Counted from the first letter of the stretch, positions 9,870-22,812 are shown. The stretch: DNA of 64,000 nt from Reticulitermes speratus (GCA_021186555.1 JAJKFL010000012.1:20781711-20845710), one strand, 5' to 3'. Made by a program: numbers and translations. Notes: generated from the letters alone by a model not told the origin.

Positions 9870-10025
9870 CAGAAGATTCTTTTCTTCTCCGCATTGTGCA
9901 TACCGGCTCTGGGCCCAAAACTGGCTCTTGTCTGATGGGTACCGTTTTCTCTTTCCATGGAGTAAAACGGCCGGTGAGTGAAGGTGACCAATTACTTTCA
10001 TCTGGTTCGGCGGTTACAGATTCCT
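9870..10025 (+). mobile_element. SINE family B, internal fragment
   Basis: It contains TCTTTTCTTCTCCGCATTG, CCGGCTCTGGGCCCA, ATGGGTACCGTTTTC and GAGTAAAACGGCCGGTGAGT, in the order found in full family B copies. Both ends are missing. Confidence 0.65.
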
Positions 10026-10705
10026 GCAAAACTACATCCACTCTTTTCATGCACCTTAATTATGTTGTGTTTAATTAAACACACTGCTAACTACATTTTT
10101 AATTTCATTGAAGTTCTAGCCTCCCACATATGGGCTTTCAAATTATGACGCTGCGAAAATGATTGTCCGAGCAAGTCGGCCTAACTAGTTCCGGGCTTAC
10201 ACAGCGTTATATATTGAAAACAATGCATTTTAAGGAATTATTAAACCTAAAATAAATGAAATCTATTTTATATTTATGCCATGTACCACTCTTGCACCCA
10301 CGAGTAGTTTTTTAGGAAATCAATAAAATGTGGTGAACTCCATTTGGAATGGTGGTCATATTGAACCAATAGGAGCCTTGGCAAATTGTCCCCAGGCAAG
10401 TGTTACTGTACACAGCATAATCAAAGGCACTATTGGCTTTCATTTTTTTTTCAAGTTAGCGATATACGTACGAGAGAGAAGTATTAATGTTACGCAAACG
10501 CCCTTACTGTAACGAAGTAGAGAACTGTCATTTGGCATGCATGAAGTCTTTCAAGACTGGCACAGTGAGTAACAAGTCTCGAAATTGTCTGCTGCTTGAC
10601 AGTACACAAAGTTACCGATTTGGCCTCTGAAGTTTGTTAACTTAGTGACGGTCCCACATGTCAGGCGTGCAGCAAAAGCTGTGGGCGGTTTATGGGCTAC
10701 ATGGA
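10026..10705. other. No gene seen
   Basis: Unclassified DNA; short frames only. Confidence 0.4.
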
Positions 10706-10985
10706 GTGGGATTGGCGCAGTCGGTATAGTGACTGGGCTACGGACTGGATGACCTCGTGTTCGAAAACAGGGCAGAGCAAGGAATATTTTTCTTTTCCAA
10801 AACGTCCAGGCCGGCTCTCAGGCCTACCCTGCCTCATGTTTAATGGCAACAGGGTTGTTTCCCAGGAGTAAAGGGGCCGGAGCATGAAAGTGACTCACCT
10901 TCATCTAATGCCAAGGTTACGAATGGGTGGAGCTGTACCTCCAATCCCTTATATGCCTTTATGGCGTGGACATTGACAACTTCGT
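10706..10985 (+). mobile_element. SINE family B, near full length
   Basis: The head GGCGCAGTCGGTATAGTGAC and GGCTACGGACTGGATGACC is followed by a B-box-like GTGTTCGAAAACAG. The body has CCAGGCCGGCTCTCAGGCC, CCCAGGAGTAAAGGGGCCGG and AAGTGACTCACCTTCATCTA, and the tail is ATGCCTTTATGGCGTGG. The head is well preserved and links family B to a tRNA ancestor. Confidence 0.8.
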
Positions 10986-11728
10986 CTCTTTTATGATCTA
11001 CATGGAGGAGTATATGTGTGGCCTTATGTAAACTAAACTATTATGAAACAATATGTCTGACAAGCGAAGTGTCAGGCAACTTACAGTGAGAGTGTTCAGT
11101 GCCGATTTTTAGAAATATCTCACCAAAGGTTTAGACGCTAAAACTAGTTCACGGACGGACGGACATGACCTTCACGTAGCGCTTTTTTTTTACTCTGTGA
11201 CATTTCTTGATTGTGAATGTGAGGAATACAAGGCGATGCATTACGTTAAACGTGGAAAAGAGAGAGAAATCGGGGACAAATCAGGCTTGATATTTTGCAC
11301 GTGGATGCTATCCCGGACCTGTGCAGCGCCTGTAGACTCACCCGGTGTTCGTTCATCTACATAACATACAAAACTTCAGCTCTTATATCGCAGAAGGCAC
11401 TGATTTTCCAGTACAAAATTCAACCATCTAGCCTTGTTTAAGGGAAAACTGCTGTTTTTTTGAGAAAAATGTGAAACCAATAACTGCACTATGTGGGGAA
11501 AATACAGAATTTTAATGGTTATCGTAAGTGGTCAGGGCTGAGACATGTGAGCGCCCCGGGCAGAATAATAATTTGGCGCCCCTTAAAACAGATATTCTTT
11601 AATTTCTTTCGGCTTAGGACAGTGCTGCCGAATGTTTTGAGGACGCCTGCCCAAATTGTCAATACTTTTCTGAGAAATTCTTTCGCGTGTGGAAATTTGC
11701 ATTTCCTAGCACCATGCGTGTTCTCAGG
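10986..11728. other. No gene seen; short piece of repeat family G
   Basis: Around 11,140-11,200 the text AACTAGTTCACGGACGGACG resembles the family G repeat at 45,070-45,290. The rest is unclassified. Confidence 0.35.
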
Positions 11729-11945
11729 CTTCCGCTGCGGTGTAAATCGGCTATGCGCTGTTTTCGGATTTTACGCAGCATAGAATCGTAGTTTCTTACG
11801 GACGTTTCGGGAAACCTATCGGTCTCATTCTCAAGGGTCAAACAGTCTAAGACCCTTGAAGATGGGACTTATAGGTTCTCCCGAAAAGTCAGTAAGAATT
11901 ACCATTGTTGTTTGCATAAAATCCGAAACAGCGCAGATCTACTAG
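11729..11945. mobile_element. Foldback element F4, 'ggcttccgc' family
   Basis: The left end has CTCAGGCTTCCGCTGCGG and CGCTGTTTTCGGATTTTACG. The right side has the complement, CATAAAATCCGAAACAGCGC. Motif copies lie in opposite orientation at 11,801-11,837 and 11,855-11,890; the plus copy has stem GGGA/TCCC followed by GAAAAGTC. Related elements: 36,113-36,335 and 52,350-52,502. Confidence 0.75.
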
Positions 11946-14097
11946 CACCATATTTCCGACTATTGCAGTGACGTCACAGCGCGCCTTGTAGGTTCGCGCC
12001 CCGGCCAGCTGCCCTCCTGGCCGGCTACTTAGTCCGGCCCTTTATGTGGCGCATATATTACCACTGGAATTTAAACGATTCGTATAAAGTTATGTGGTTT
12101 TAATGTCAAAACAATTGATGAATATAAATACCGTTGTGCTTTGACTTAAACACCATGAAAGTGTTATCAGTTGCAGCATCATTTGCAGTAAACCGTATGT
12201 GCCGCGTGGGCAGAGACCATGGGGGCCCTTTAAAAATATCGGGTTGTGTCAAGCTGCACACCAAACAGAACGGTTGCAGTGACTAAGAGGGACCAGCTGC
12301 CGGGATGTCTGGGCCTCCTTAAAGTGGCCAGCTGTTGCGGGTGTCTGCCATTGAACCTTACGAGGCAATTGGTTACGTAATACAAAAGGACATTAGGAAT
12401 GTTTGTCAATTGTTGATTCATTACACCATATTGCATTGGACAATACATTCGTGTTCGTTGCAAAACATGCTAGTCCGTCTTCGTCACAGAAGTGGAACAA
12501 ATGAACGCCGCTAGCAGCGAACCGACTGTTTCCTTGTCCGAAGACATCGGTGATTCCTTTACCAAGCCTCAGGTGACCGGAGCCAAAGAAACCCATTCCT
12601 GCAGCGGTCTTCAGAATAATGTGATGCATTAATAACGAAGTGTGGCAGTGCACAGGCCTTACGTATGAATGAAACTAGAAATCCGCATGCACCGAATCGA
12701 ACTGGTCACGTGACATCAGCCAAACACCTGTTGTGACTTTGCGTGCATCAAACAGCCGCGCACTCGTCTGTGGGAACAATTAAGGTTCATTGCAAAACTT
12801 AGCGAAAGCCTGGTTTTTTAATACGTTCCTCGCGCAAAGCGCTTCAAATAAACATTTCTATTTGTTTACATGTTTTTTGCCACAGTTATGAGCTTTAGAT
12901 AAAATTTGGTTTAGGGATGGGCGTTGACCGAAAGTTGTCGGACCAAAAACAATTGTTTGTACAATGACATGTTTTCTGCCACCTGGTATAGGATATTATG
13001 AAATGATTTACTGAATTTAAATGTCGCATGTAGAATATAAACAGATAGCTGTATCTCCAGGGATAATGTGGCCGGAGCGTGAAGATGACGACCTGCCAAT
13101 ACTAAAAATTGAGCTTCATCTCCTGGTCCCAGCACACCTTAATACGTGTAGCATGGTGCTTTGACGAAGGTAATCTCTGTCGTTGTGTGTATGTCAGCAA
13201 TCAAGTCAAGTAGTATTTACGGAAAGGAGCGGAAGATAACGGAAATAAATTGTATTTGGTGTGTTTGAGTCGGTATTGCAGTATGTTGCACTGCTGAAAA
13301 ATGTTTATAGAGCAGACATTCTAGATAGCAGGACTGTTTAGTGCATATTGTTATTCTATAAAGGTTGGCACCTTAGTACAAATGTAGTTGCTTCCAGAAA
13401 TGTGACGGAGTTTGCCTTTGTAGGCAAAAGCCTTATTCCTGCACATAAATTGTTTTCTCAATGAATTTTGTGCATCGTTATGTAATTATGTTAATAACCG
13501 AAAGAATTATCCGTTCAAATTTTAATGAAATTTACGTGATCTTTCTAAAGTCGTGTCCAGACGACTTGTGCTTAGGCCTATGCTGCGTCTGAGTGTATCC
13601 TAATGTGGACGGTTTCACGAGCCCGAGCCCGAAGCAACGCCATTTACCGGGGTCCTGGCCTTCAGTGGCCCGGTAGAGAAGCGGTGCGTCCAAGAAAGTC
13701 TCGCCGTGGTGCATTGCAGTTTGGATATTTGAAGCCACTAACGAATGAACATTAATCCGCTACAATGAGGGTTTCCGTGATTTTTCTAAGGGAAATAAGG
13801 CGGCATTTGTGTGACAACTGTTAATCTAGAGTAAGAGAAATTATAAACCAAATGATTCATACGAAAATTTACAGACATTGACTCACTCTATACACCATCA
13901 ACTTCATTGAGAAGCTAACAGTTGCTTAGTTAATAAATATATTTCCCTTTCTTTTATAGAGTTCGAATTTTTTATTGCCCCTTTGAATACTGACACTGTG
14001 AAAGGACTGTGATTTGCAGTGAGCATTGCTTTGTTTGAAGATTTCCACTCTTCCCCCCGCTTGTCCTTCTGATAAGAGTAGTATTAAGACGAAAATT
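11946..14097. other. No gene seen; one weak SINE B trace
   Basis: A family B-like block (CAGGGATAATGTGGCCGGAG) lies at 13,055-13,105. The minus-strand open frame 12,393-12,653 and others have no recognisable domains. Otherwise unclassified. Confidence 0.4.
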
Positions 14098-14270
14098 ATT
14101 ATGGAGCACTGGTTCAAAGATAACGATGGCGGAAACAAAAGTACTTGGAGAAAACCCTCTCTTAATGCCTCATTTTTAACCACAAATCTCACATGAACTG
14201 GTGCGGGATCGAACCGCCGCTTTCGCGCTAAGAAACCGGCGACAAACCTAGTGAGCAAGGGCACGCCCTT
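14098..14270 (-). mobile_element. SINE family A, 3' truncated
   Basis: The reverse complement carries a damaged tRNA-like head (CTTGCTCACTAGGTTTGTCG and CGGTTCGATCCCGC), then TGTGAGATTTGTGGTT, CTCCAAGTACTTTTGTTTCC and CCAGTGCTCCATAAT, in the same order as 4,711-4,992. Confidence 0.7.
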
Positions 14271-14869
14271 GTTTGTTGACTGATCGTCATCTGCAGGACC
14301 AACCGCTCAAAGTTCTGTCAAACTCACAAGAAACACGTAGGCCTAAATACACTGCGTAACAATATTCAGAGCTTCTTACTGATCCAGCAGGTGGTATGTA
14401 TAAATAAATACAGCCGGACTTAAATGGGTTAACGTGTCCACAAGAGCCTTCTCTGGCCCCTGTACTGCGCGAGAGTAATCCCAGTAGTACGCCGTGTTTC
14501 TCTATACACACTATTAACATTGTTCTTCCATCTCTGCCTAGGTCTTTAAAGCGGTCTCTTCCGTACAGGTATTCCTACCAAAATTCCTTATGATTTTCTC
14601 ATATTTTCTATGCTTGCTACACCGATCACCCTCATAACCTTCGGCAAAGAGTAGAAATCATTGAGCCACTTATTGTGTAATTTTCTCCTTTAACATGCCA
14701 AACTTAGTCTTATGTCTCAATATAAGAGTATATGTATAATTATATGTAATGATTATTGCACACGCTACTGACATATGTTTAGAACTGTAGTTCGCAAATT
14801 TTATCTACGGACTCGCTCTTTGAAAATCGTGACATTAATACTGCGGTGTAAAATAAAAATCTTTCGCTG

Positions 14870-15085
14870 GCGTTTTTAGCCGCCTTCACATACTCGCGAA
14901 AGGCGCCTATTACCTCCGTCATGTCTGTCCGTCCGTCTGTATGCATGTCCCAGTTCGGCACCCACTGGACGGATTTTTGTAAAATTTGGTATTGGAGACA
15001 TTAAAATTCGTCGAGAAATTCGAAATTTGGTTACAATCGGACACTTTACATGAAGACCGAAGTACATTTTATTGTTGCCGGCGAC
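14870..15085 (-). repeat. Dispersed repeat family G
   Basis: On the minus strand: GGTCTTCATGTAAAGTGTCC, AATTTCTCGACGAATTTTA, AAATCCGTCCAGTGGGTGCC, CAGACGGACGGACAGACATG, then GGCGCCTTTCGCGAGT. The same order occurs at 45,070-45,290 and 52,855-53,040. One frame reads KIRPVGAELGHAYRRTDRHD. A repeated peptide-like phrase shared by several copies suggests it came from a once-coding or strongly conserved transposon segment. Its superfamily is unknown to me. Confidence 0.7.
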
Positions 15086-16619
15086 ATAAAATCGCCATAA
15101 AAAGCGCTATGTGCTCGTCAAATGGTATCAGCATCCTACGATAGCCGGGGAGGTATAAACATTACGCGAACGCGCCACAATGTTACGTTACACGTACATT
15201 GCCTATCTTTTCATGTAATCTTCGCGTCTTTCAGCAATAGATTTCACCCAGCCTCTTAAAACTTGCAATAGCTAAGCCTCTATGCGATGCTTCACAAACC
15301 ATTTGCTCTTTGAAAGGAAATGAATATACGTGTCTGTTTCAGTCTGGGATAACTGTCTTTAGGGAAGTGACAACGTATAATCTCTTAGTTATGTACGACA
15401 TTTCAGAGGAAGCTGCTATCTCTTAAAGTCAGGTTACAAGATGGAGGCATCAGGTTTCTCTGACACATCGGCACTTATCTCTCCGCCTACGTGACGTCAC
15501 ATAACAGAAGACTACATCTATAATCACCAAGTGAGGACCGCAAACCTCACTACATTTCAGCCCGAGGAACACAAACATAATACATTACAGTCTTCTTTTA
15601 TTTTCTCAGGAATTAGAAAACTTGATGCCTACGGTCGCCTTAAAGTTCTCTGTACAACGTCTTTGTGGGTTTCCCGCCATTCTGCGCTGTGTGTAGTATC
15701 TTATCATCCACGGTCTTCGCCTCTTCGTGCCTTCCCACGATATATCCCTTGCTTCCTATAATAAACTAACAACGTATTGTAGTGATTTTTTTCTAACGTG
15801 CAAGACAAAACATACTTAAATATTTAAGGAGCTTCATATCGCTGACCTAGTATGTTGAGGATAACCAGATGATTGGCTGAACATGCAGCTAGGGTAGCAG
15901 AGACAAGAAATTAGTGAGGAATTTGTGTTTCTTTTTTAGAGGTTGTTTGTAAAGCGAAGGAGGAGATGAGATTAAGGTGTGAGGTTAGGGAGAGAAGTCG
16001 TGAGACTGAGGTTGTGTAATTGTGAGATTTCAAGTTTTCGTAAGATTGAGTCTCATATGAGGATTATAGTGTTACGGGATGCGAAGCAGTGTAGTCTGGT
16101 AGAAAGGTATCAAGACTCAGATTAACAGCGGATTTAAATATGCACGGTTGTAATTTGTACCCCCCCGTTTTTATTTTGTGAATTTACGGATAAAATAAAC
16201 GTGATACTCAGCAAATATATAAGTCACAAATTTAAATGTCCACAATATCAGACAATAGTAATAATTAAAAAATTTTTGTATTCTGTACAAGTGATATCTG
16301 ACAATATGCACTCATAGAATGTGTTTCTGCTCAGATATATTTGAAACATTGTATACGGCTATAAATTTTATTTTATAACTAATCCTTACATTTGCTAGGA
16401 GCGAGATTGTAATGGTATCTGAAACCAGTTTGTATGCACCGGATTGCGTATCTTTATAACGTCTTTCATATTGTGTGCGTAATTTGTTTTTACAGATGTT
16501 ACTTCATATCTTTATTTGTAATGAAGGAACAGGCAACTCAGGTTCTGATGAGTGGTAACAATGCCCGCTCTTCCCCTAACCCCAGTTTCCTTTAAAGTCG
16601 TGCTTGTGGCAACTTGACT
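15086..16619. other. No gene seen
   Basis: Unclassified non-coding sequence. A run of G/A-rich text around 15,950-16,060 looks like simple compositional bias. Confidence 0.4.
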
Positions 16620-16860
16620 ACGTGGTCTTAAGCGGTAACACTTGTGCCTGTTTTCCTGGAACGCTCGGTTCGAATCTTGGCTGGGACACCGACGGTCTTA
16701 TGTTTTTCCTATTTTTCCCCAGTTAGTGCAGACAAATACCAGAACAATAGCTCAAAGTAGGCCACGACCACTTCTTTCATACCATTTCTCATTTATTATT
16801 CATTTACCACCCTGTCGTTGGACACTATATGGTTTGAGATAGTGTCGTTAAGTAAATAAA
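16620..16860 (+). mobile_element. SINE family C (tRNA-derived)
   Basis: The head has ACGTGGTCTTAAGCGGTAAC (A-box-like) and GGTTCGAATCTTGGCTGGG (B-box-like). The body ends with GATAGTGTCGTTAAGTAAA and an AAAT-type tail. Similar 3' ends (GATAGCGTCGTTAAA) occur at about 49,786 (plus) and 46,690 (minus), so this tail recurs in the region. Confidence 0.65.
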
Positions 16861-16894
16861 TAAATTAGATTCGTTTCTGTCGTAAGTTAAAGAA

Positions 16895-17195
16895 TAGGGA
16901 TATCGTAGTCAGTATAGCGACTAGCTACGGGCTGGACATTGCGGGGTTTGAATCTCGGCAGACACAAGATATTATTTTCTCTTTTCCAAAACCGTTCACA
17001 TTGGCTCTGGGGTCCATCCAGCCTCTTATTCACTGAGTACCATGGCCCTTTCCCGGGAATGAAGCGGCCGGGGCGTGAAGTTGACCACTCACCTTTTTTA
17101 TAGTGCCTAGGTTAAGAATGAGTTGAGATACGCCTCTGCTCCCCCTTGTGCCTTCATGGCATGAACATGCACAACTTTACCTTTCTCATATCGTA
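16895..17195 (+). mobile_element. SINE family B, near full length
   Basis: Head ATCGTAGTCAGTATAGCGAC and GGCTGGACATTGCGGGG, B-box-like GGTTTGAATCTCG, body GGCTCTGGGGTCCATCCAGC, CCCGGGAATGAAGCGGCCGG and GGCGTGAAGTTGACCACTCA, and tail CTTCATGGCATGAAC. Confidence 0.8.
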
Positions 17196-18059
17196 ATTTG
17201 CTGCACATGAAATTTTACTTCTGAAAGTGCGGCATTAAGATGGCGATATAGTTTCGTGAATGCTATGCTCTAGAAACAATAGCAACTTTTGAGGTCACAG
17301 CCGTGGGAGTCCCCCGATCGTGTCATACAATAGACAGTGTGTGTCAAACCTTCGTCAGACCGCGATGACGTATGAATACCAAATGTATCAATACAGTGAC
17401 GTCTTCAAAGCGAGTCGTAACTTCTGCCAATAGTGGCGTCTTTAACAAAGCCTAGCGGCAGCAGGAAATCTGGTGAAGACGTTTTGCATTTTGTTGAACA
17501 AGATTGATAACAGTTTATTATACTGTGAAGAAGAATAAAATGAATTGCTGATTTACATAGAGCCTTGACATCCTGCAGTTCAATTCATTTCAACATTTTT
17601 CTTTGTTGCTTCTTTACGAAATAAGTTCCTTTCAAACCGAAGAATGTTAGGAAATTACGCTTAGCGTAACGGTTGTGGGGCTTTCAATGTAAATTTTCAA
17701 TTCATGAATGCTAACATTTGATGTTCTTTTGTAAATGCTTAATGCTGATGATTCCAAATAAAGACATTGATAAATACGTGTTTCTACTTTTTGTACAACA
17801 AATATATAAGATCTGCTATCAGTCAAACTATGGAAATAAAACTGAGGCATTTGTGTGTAGAGTGACGTAACTACAAAAAGAAGTTACTCAAATAATGTTG
17901 GTGTGTAGAAGGTCGAGGATTTAATGTGTAGTGTGTGTTAATTCATATAAAATTACTCTAAAAAGCATCGAATTACGGAACTTGTTTGTCTTTTGTCCGT
18001 GTTTATTGAGACAAGATCTAAAAATGTATTTAGGATATTGCGTAAGGTGACGGGTAAAA
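17196..18059. other. No gene seen
   Basis: Unclassified. Frames at 17,647-17,850 and nearby have no recognisable protein features. Confidence 0.4.
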
Positions 18060-18245
18060 TTATCCGATGCAAATAGAAATTGAAGCGTTTCGGAAATTTT
18101 TGACAAAATGCTACAATATTCAAATTTATTGAAAATTAGTTGACGTGTTGTGTAGTTGTTTCATGCGTACAGACAGACAGACGGACGGAATATATGTATG
18201 TATATATATATATATGTGTGTACGTATGTATATATCGTATGTATG
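18060..18245 (+). repeat. Family G fragment followed by AT/GT microsatellite
   Basis: The segment 18,060-18,185 ends in CAGACAGACAGACGGACGG, the signature of family G. It runs directly into TATGTATG and TATATA alternations to about 18,245, so the microsatellite probably grew from the family G tract. Confidence 0.5.
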
Positions 18246-20959
18246 TCGTCATGAGATGTTTTACTTGCACGATGGTGGTGATTGCGATTGTGGTGCGTTA
18301 TATGTTTTGACACCGTGATGTCTGGTAGGAGGGCACCAGTAATTAGGAGGAAGATTAAAGTGTTCTAGGATTTTACGCCGTGTAGACTGGTATACAGTGA
18401 CCAACTTAATATTCCAAAAGACTTCGTGGCAGCCGTGTAAAACTTGTATGTCCTGGAAATGGTTAGGTGCTCTCCTGAATCACCTCGGAAGAAGCTCAAA
18501 TATATCAATGTTTAGGACGAGGGGGCCCTGATGTCAAACCACTGACGCTCCGAATGTCCTACGCTACTCCAATTCCTTCTCCTGCCCACTCAAGTGGCTG
18601 TGTATCCGGACACGTCTTCGTCTGCTGGTACTGCGAACTCCTGCCGCAGCGCCTGTATGCTAGCAGACACTCTCTCTCGTCAAAGAAGTTGCTTGCACAT
18701 CAGGCGCAGAATACAGGCCGGCCTCACATGCTGGATACTGCGGCATTTACTGTGTTGACTTAATTATTTAAACAGTGAAACCAATAGTCGTAAAACAAAC
18801 CACGTTCCCTCGCTTACCCGCCCCAATTGCCTGTGTTCAGGGAGCCAGCTGGGTTCGTTTACTGGCAATGTTTGCCGAACTGAGCTTGACCACTAGTGTT
18901 GTGTAAACAGGAAAGTACTAATGACACCGCACAGAAAGAAACTATACCCGCTGATTTGACGTAATTAAACAGGAGGTTCTGTAGGGACAGCGCCGACACA
19001 GTGATTATCTTACGTGCTATCACAGGCTATCGACTTCTGGCAGATGGCAGATATCTCTCTGAGTGCAGAACAGCTCTGTCCCTACCGGCCAAACCAACGG
19101 CTGCTTGGGGCCCTTCCGGCCGAGGCAAAGTGGTCGGGTCCTCAGGCTGTCCACTTATCTCTAGCTGATCCCGAGCTGTACCTTGCGTCCGGTGTAGTCT
19201 AGGTTTAATGGCGTGGTGCTTATTGAAGGACAGGGCTGAGAGCTGACTTCATCTTAACGGTTGGAATAATGTACAGCGTGTTGTGAAGGTATCTGGTGTG
19301 ATGCACTGACGACGATACATCGAAAAATACAAGTCGATACGTCCGCTTCAAAATTCTCTCTTTTGTTTCTTGCAAGATCGAAGATGTAGGCGAAAAGAAT
19401 ATTGTCGCGCAGAACTCCGTTAGAAGACGGCTAAATAACCAACAACTAACTAACTAACTAACTAAATCCTTAGTTATACAAACTCTGTTAAGTGTCTTCT
19501 TGAAAAGCTAATAATTTTTGAGCTAGTTGAGAGGTTCCCTCGGTTTTATAAAAGCCGTTTTCACACAGATAATTCCTGGCCCCTGCCCTGTTTCAGATGT
19601 ATCTAGCACACGCTGTAGCATCCTATTTATTTGGGATAAGTTTTAATATCATCCTTGCATCTACGGCTAGATCTTCCAAACGGTCTCTTTCTGTCTCACC
19701 AAAACCACATAAACATCTCTCTTCTCTCCCATTGGTCCCACCACGAGCTGCACTCATCTCTTCATTGATGAAAGACTTGTTTTCGTAAAAGAAGTCTAAA
19801 CGTGTAAGGGTCTTTTAAGATCCATTTGTGATGGCAGGAGAGAGAATACGGTCTTTAAGTACTTTCCTGGAACTTACGAATTAAGCATCATAAGACGATT
19901 ACGGTCTTTTAGGATGTGACTGTATAGTTTTGTAAAGAGGTATTAACGTCTGGAAGGGATCTGCTGTTTCCGCCTTGGAGGTGAGGGCAAAAATGTAGGC
20001 TTATTTGGAGGTTATACTACTTGTAGGGCTAACATCGCACACGGAACTGAGGGGGGAGGGGAATCGGGCCGACAAGGCTTACCGGACCGCTTTGGCATAT
20101 TATGGGCAATGAAAGTATGAGAACTTTGCATTTTCTCACTACACTAACATCAGTAATTAATTTTATTCGCCGAATGTTAAAAAGAGAGTTAAGGAGAGAA
20201 CAGTTTTGAACTATAAAACTATTTTGTTTGTTGAGTCCAAACTTTTATAAACTCGGGTTAGTTTTGTACCTTCTGTGTATATGGTGGGAGATATAACAAT
20301 TTTACACAGGATACTTAAAACCTTGCCGTTTATAAAACCTACCTAAACTGGCGATGTGGACAGTTAGCCAAAATCTTTGCTCATCTTTGGCTTAGATCAG
20401 TCTATTATACGTGCATTTGCAAGGTGCAAAATGGGGGATCTACCATGCTAGGTTCAAGGTTTGTAAGATCCAAGATACTGAAAAACAGGAGGATTTTTTA
20501 ATCCACAATATGCAATGGCTTTTTTCTGATCCGGAGTGCATGAACTAGCGTAAAGTACGGGCATATTTATTTGCTTAGTAATACTAAAAGTTTTGCAATT
20601 TGTTACTAATGAAGGTCTCGAAGCCCGGTTGAGTGTGTATCGAAATCGGTTCACGTAGCCCTTGTTTAGCTTTAGTTGTGTTCCTGAGAAAGTGGGCGTA
20701 AATAAAAAAAAGGCGTAAATAAAAAATGATACTCTCATAAGAAATTATGGAGTAGGTAGCTGTTAGTGTCAATCACACCAATGACAGCCTGTTCATATGC
20801 TGTATTTATTATATTATATTATTACACGTATTTATTTATTATTGTGTTACTGATATTAATATAGAAATAAAAAATTCATATTAGTTTTAGCTTATGCAAA
20901 TTGAAAAGAATTTTAAACAACTTGCGTCACTTGTCATGGATGCTACATGTTCCATACGT
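18246..20959. other. No gene seen; AACT microsatellite at 19,441-19,466
   Basis: Unclassified sequence. The AACT run is preceded by GACGGCTAAATAACCAAC, reminiscent of the family C SINE tail. No convincing coding region. Confidence 0.4.
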
Positions 20960-21270
20960 CACTCTCACGGATGACTAAATTCACTTTCACAGCCTTTACA
21001 ACTCAGTCACTTTATTACCATTGTTAATATTCTTGGTGATGTTAGGTTAGGGTTTCAGTCGTGCCAATTTAATATAGGTAGATATGATGATGATTAGGTT
21101 AGGAGTTGTGTTATTCGTCGTCTCATTTTTTTGTTCCAGCCTACTTCGTAGTTGCTAGACTTGCCACGGATGGTAGGTTTTCCATTTTGTTGCTATCATA
21201 GATGTTCCACCACGGATAATCAAATTCGCTCTCTCAGACTGTACTACGCTGTCCACTTTATTACCCACAG
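20960..21270. repeat. Two diverged direct copies of a short segment
   Basis: CACGGATGACTAAATTCACT...CACTTTATTACC near 20,967-21,019 resembles CACGGATAATCAAATTCGCT...CACTTTATTACC near 21,212-21,264. The spacing and order of matches are the same, consistent with an old tandem duplication of about 245 bp. Confidence 0.4.
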
Positions 21271-21989
21271 ATCATACATGTTAGTACCGTTAAGATTAAT
21301 GCTGCGATTATACATCGTCGTGTCAGTTTCTTTCCTCGGTAGGCGTGTCATCGTGGCGTTTGTAGGTACTACAGAGGGACTTAAATAAATGAACTAAACC
21401 AAGTGGTCTGAATTAAACGGCGAGCTTAAGGTGACTGACGTAGTTTGCAGTGAAACGCAGCCTCCGAGACTTGTTCTGCGCCGTGATATTCGTGCTGTCC
21501 CGGCAGCGTCCAAGTGCGCAACCAGCCAAAGGGCGTTAAGCCGAAAATGAGTGAGGGCAAGTTAAGAAGTGTTGTAAACTGGCAAGGGGACGTTAAAGGA
21601 AAAAGGCGTAAAACAAACGGGCGTAAAACAAGGGCTGCGTGTACTTTACAGGTAACATGCCAATGCGTTGATTATATGTACATATAGACATACCTGAATT
21701 TTTGCCCTGTCATTCACGTCTCGTGTAATGGAAACCAGCTTCGCCGTATACGTTGCCAACACAGTACTTTAACTGTCATGGCGGTTACCTACGTAAATCT
21801 ACACAAACCCAAGCGTAACCTTCGGTGAGTGGACAGGCTGTGTAAGATAAGAGACCTGACGAGGAGCGACTAGTGTCAGTCGATGTATCAAGTAGTAATC
21901 CTAACATAAGATGCAGGATGACAGCGACACGTAAAGAGGCATGTATTATGACTACAATTGCATTCCCACTTACAAATATTTCTCCTGCT

Positions 21990-22280
21990 AAATACACAAT
22001 CTCCACCTAGGGGTTGCAGGACCTTGACGAGTGGTGGCGGGGCTTGTGCCTTTCAACGATCCACCAAGCTACACTGGCGGTAGCGTAGCTACTGTTAGGC
22101 CTGCCATACAGGCACGTTGGTGGTGACAAACCAGGAGAAAAAACAACTCATCGGCCCTCCAGGATGACTGGGGGTTGGGCGTAGGGCCGACAACTGTACC
22201 TGATAAAACCTAAATTGTTTCGAAACCCCAAAGGGGAGGCCATGACACGAATAAGGGCCGAAGCGCCATAGGAGAAAGAG
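21990..22280 (+). mobile_element. Possible LINE 5' region (before endonuclease ORF)
   Basis: The layout TTGGGCGTAGGGCCGACAAC, CCTGATAAAAC, TTTCGAAACCCCAAAGGGGA and GAGGCCATGAC resembles the leader that precedes ORF2 in some insect APE-type LINEs. No endonuclease follows, so this rests on pattern memory only. Confidence 0.25.
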
Positions 22281-22427
22281 AGTGAGAGAAATAAATAATG
22301 GTATCTCGAAGTGTTGATGAATGAAAGGTTGTAAATCTTTAACGATTAAAATGACATGTAACTGCGACACTGGTATACGTTAGTGAGGAGAAGTGGTGGA
22401 ACATTGTTTGCACCTGTGACCCACACA

Positions 22428-22471
22428 AGGGGGGGGGGCCGCCGGGCTGCAGCCGCCCCCCCCCCCCCAAG
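22428..22471. other. G-tract / C-tract hairpin
   Basis: A run of 10 G is followed by CCGCCGGGCTGCAGCCG and a run of about 15 C. The G and C runs can pair into a very GC-rich hairpin, and either strand alone could form a G-quadruplex or i-motif. Confidence 0.7.
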
Positions 22472-22747
22472 CGAAATTTTAAAAAGGCAGATTTTGTAGA
22501 CATGGTGATATCAAAGGTTTTACGTGATGTACGCTTTCAGTCTAAATCAGCCACTGAAATCGGCTCTGACTAGTACATTGGAATATTGAAAAGTAAAATA
22601 AAAACTTCCGAATATGTAGATTGTTTCTTTCTCAGTTATTTTTAATTTTCCCTGTAACCTAACTAGATGTCGGCTCGGAGATGTTGACATGATTTCTATA
22701 AAACACTTTTTAAAGTCAATCATAAATTATATATAGTCTGAGCGTCA

Positions 22748-22769
22748 GCCCCCCCCCCCCCCCCCCCCA
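22748..22769. repeat. Poly-C homopolymer next to the satellite
   Basis: About 20 consecutive C lie about 45 nt before the first satellite unit. The length is likely polymorphic and uncertain in assembly. Confidence 0.8.
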
Positions 22770-22812
22770 AAGAAAATTTCTGTGTGCGCCTGTGGTTTTC
22801 ACTGGTCACTCT

